Made by a program: the position numbers and the translations under genes
Part shown: positions 5,248 to 6,039 of the stretch, piece by piece
How positions within the stretch are numbered: position 1 is the stretch's first letter
Layout: each line of letters opens with the position of its first letter
Source of the DNA: Actinomycetota bacterium
GTDB taxonomy: Bacteria > Actinomycetota > Thermoleophilia > Gaiellales > Gaiellaceae
DNA: 6,039 nt
Direction: 5' to 3'
NCBI GenBank assembly: GCA_005885085.1
Contig: VAXY01000067.1
Location: 1-6,039, forward strand
Notes under the pieces: model-generated
Told to the model about the DNA's origin: nothing
What the model saw: only the letters and a program-made list of their open reading frames with translations
Databases searched by the model: none

Positions 5248-6039
5248 CTACCAGTTACCACCGGGAGAAGGCGGGAGCGCGACGGACGCGGGATGGATCA
5301 CGTAGACGATGCCGCCCGTCGCGGACATCCATGCGTCCTCGAACTGCGCCCGGTCATAGACGTGGCGAACACTCGCGTCGTCCGGCGACGCCGGGTCGTT
5401 GACGATCGGATTTCCGTCGGCGGTGAATCCGACGATCACCATCAGATGTCCGTTCGTGCTCTTGAAGAAGAAACCGTCGAGCTTGCCGGAGTTGAACGCG
5501 ATCGACGTCACAAGCGGGATGCCCGCTTTGACGAACTGCTCCGCTTCGGCGAGCGAGTGCAGCTGCGTCACCTCCGACTCGAGCCCGAAGTGAACGGCCA
5601 ATTGCCGGCGCCGTTGTAGTGGTAGTCGAAGACGTAGCGCGCGGCGTAGTCGACCCACGGGTCCGCCTGCGCCGGATAGTCGTGCAGCACGTACGCGTAG
5701 TCCACAGCCGACGGGCCCTTGCCCCAGTACGCAACGACCATCGACGTCGACGTGGGGCTGCACCACGCCTCACCGCCGTTGTCGTACTGCGGGTACTCAC
5801 CACGATGGGTCTCTTGGGAGTAAGCGGGGACCGCCACCTCGGCCGTGCCGGACATGGTCGTAGCGCTCGGTGCGTACGGCTTGATCGTCACGGGGTCGGA
5901 CACGACCGCGCCGATGCGCGTGACGCGTGGGGTCGCCGTAGTGCCGACCGCGCGGTAGAGCGTGAGCCGCAGCTGGTACGACGACATCGGATTCTTCGGG
6001 ACGAAGGTGTCGATCGCGACGTACCCGTCCTTGTCGCCC
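5248..6039 (-). pseudogene. C39-like peptidase, frameshifted near 5589-5592 and partial at the right edge
   Basis: Two overlapping minus-strand frames together make one papain-like C39-family (peptidase_C39_2) protein. Frame A enters from the right edge (GDKDGYVAIDTFVPKNP) and carries a beta-rich region with YQLRLTLYRAV, the segment VAVPAYSQETHRGEYPQYDN and the catalytic cysteine in GEAWCSPTSTSMVVAYWG (Cys codon 5762-5760), ending usefully at GNWPF (about 5592). It then reads a short nonsense tail to a TGA at 5570-5568. Frame B resumes at FGLESEVTQLHSLAEAEQF (from 5589) with the catalytic histidine in NGHLMVIVGF (5448-5446) and the N/D of VNDPA (5400-5395), ending PPSPGGNW at the TAG 5250-5248. 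Family members as I recall them have about seven more residues (NTAYA-like) between NWPF and the next FGL/YGL, so a net loss near 19 nt is likely. All catalytic residues survive but are split between frames. Probably a secreted or surface enzyme; the N-terminus lies outside the window. Confidence 0.82.

Noticed and set aside
4545..5261. A 238-codon minus-strand frame starting MVTGSPALP that overlaps the sulfurtransferase
   Set aside because: It has a good start codon but an Arg-rich meaningless translation; rhodanese motifs lie in the other frame. I considered a frameshift joining the two, but homology is continuous in the sulfurtransferase frame up to about 5230.
1..6039. CRISPR array, tRNA, rRNA, insertion sequence or prophage genes
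   Set aside because: No regularly spaced repeats, no RNA gene signatures, and no transposase, integrase or phage motifs on either strand. The HNH gene alone is not evidence of mobility.

Overview
This is a high-GC window with strong G/C third-position bias, short intergenic gaps and actinobacterial gene families (FhaA, serine/threonine kinase, DUF4446, an actinobacterial-type HNH protein, a C39-like peptidase). I infer an actinobacterium, possibly of the Thermoleophilia (Gaiellales/Solirubrobacterales type). The lineage is an inference from gene content and style, since no rRNA or marker gene is present.

Layout. Positions 1-2217 hold a leftward signalling unit: a Ser/Thr protein kinase with a polytopic membrane C-terminus (628-2217), followed 27 bp later by fhaA, encoding a DUF3662 + FHA phosphothreonine-binding protein that runs off the left edge. 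A 141-bp divergent intergenic region (2218-2358) carries two imperfect 34-bp direct repeats 54 bp apart, each with a TAGAGT -10-like box, and a 13-bp perfect palindrome. To the right, a two-gene operon encodes a single-pass membrane protein with a CARDB-like C-terminus (2359-3510) and, 3 bp later, a DUF4446 membrane protein (3514-3990). An HNH endonuclease-family gene follows (4023-4544).

Positions 4541-6039 are leftward and convergent with the HNH gene; the two converging genes share one CTAG for both stop codons. This block holds a two-domain rhodanese (mercaptopyruvate sulfurtransferase-like, sseA) and, upstream of it, a C39-like peptidase entering from the right edge. Both look damaged or unusual: the peptidase needs a frameshift at about 5589-5592 to read through, and the sulfurtransferase has no ATG, GTG or TTG available for its full-length frame. 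Either the locus is decaying or the sequence has local errors.

How the genes may work together. The kinase and FhaA probably form a writer/reader pair in cell-envelope phosphosignalling. The divergent membrane protein has a threonine-rich acidic cytoplasmic tail that could be a target (hypothesis). The HNH protein, sulfurtransferase and peptidase show no obvious link to that pathway. I see no mobile element, CRISPR array, tRNA or rRNA, and no gene-free stretch above 300 bp.
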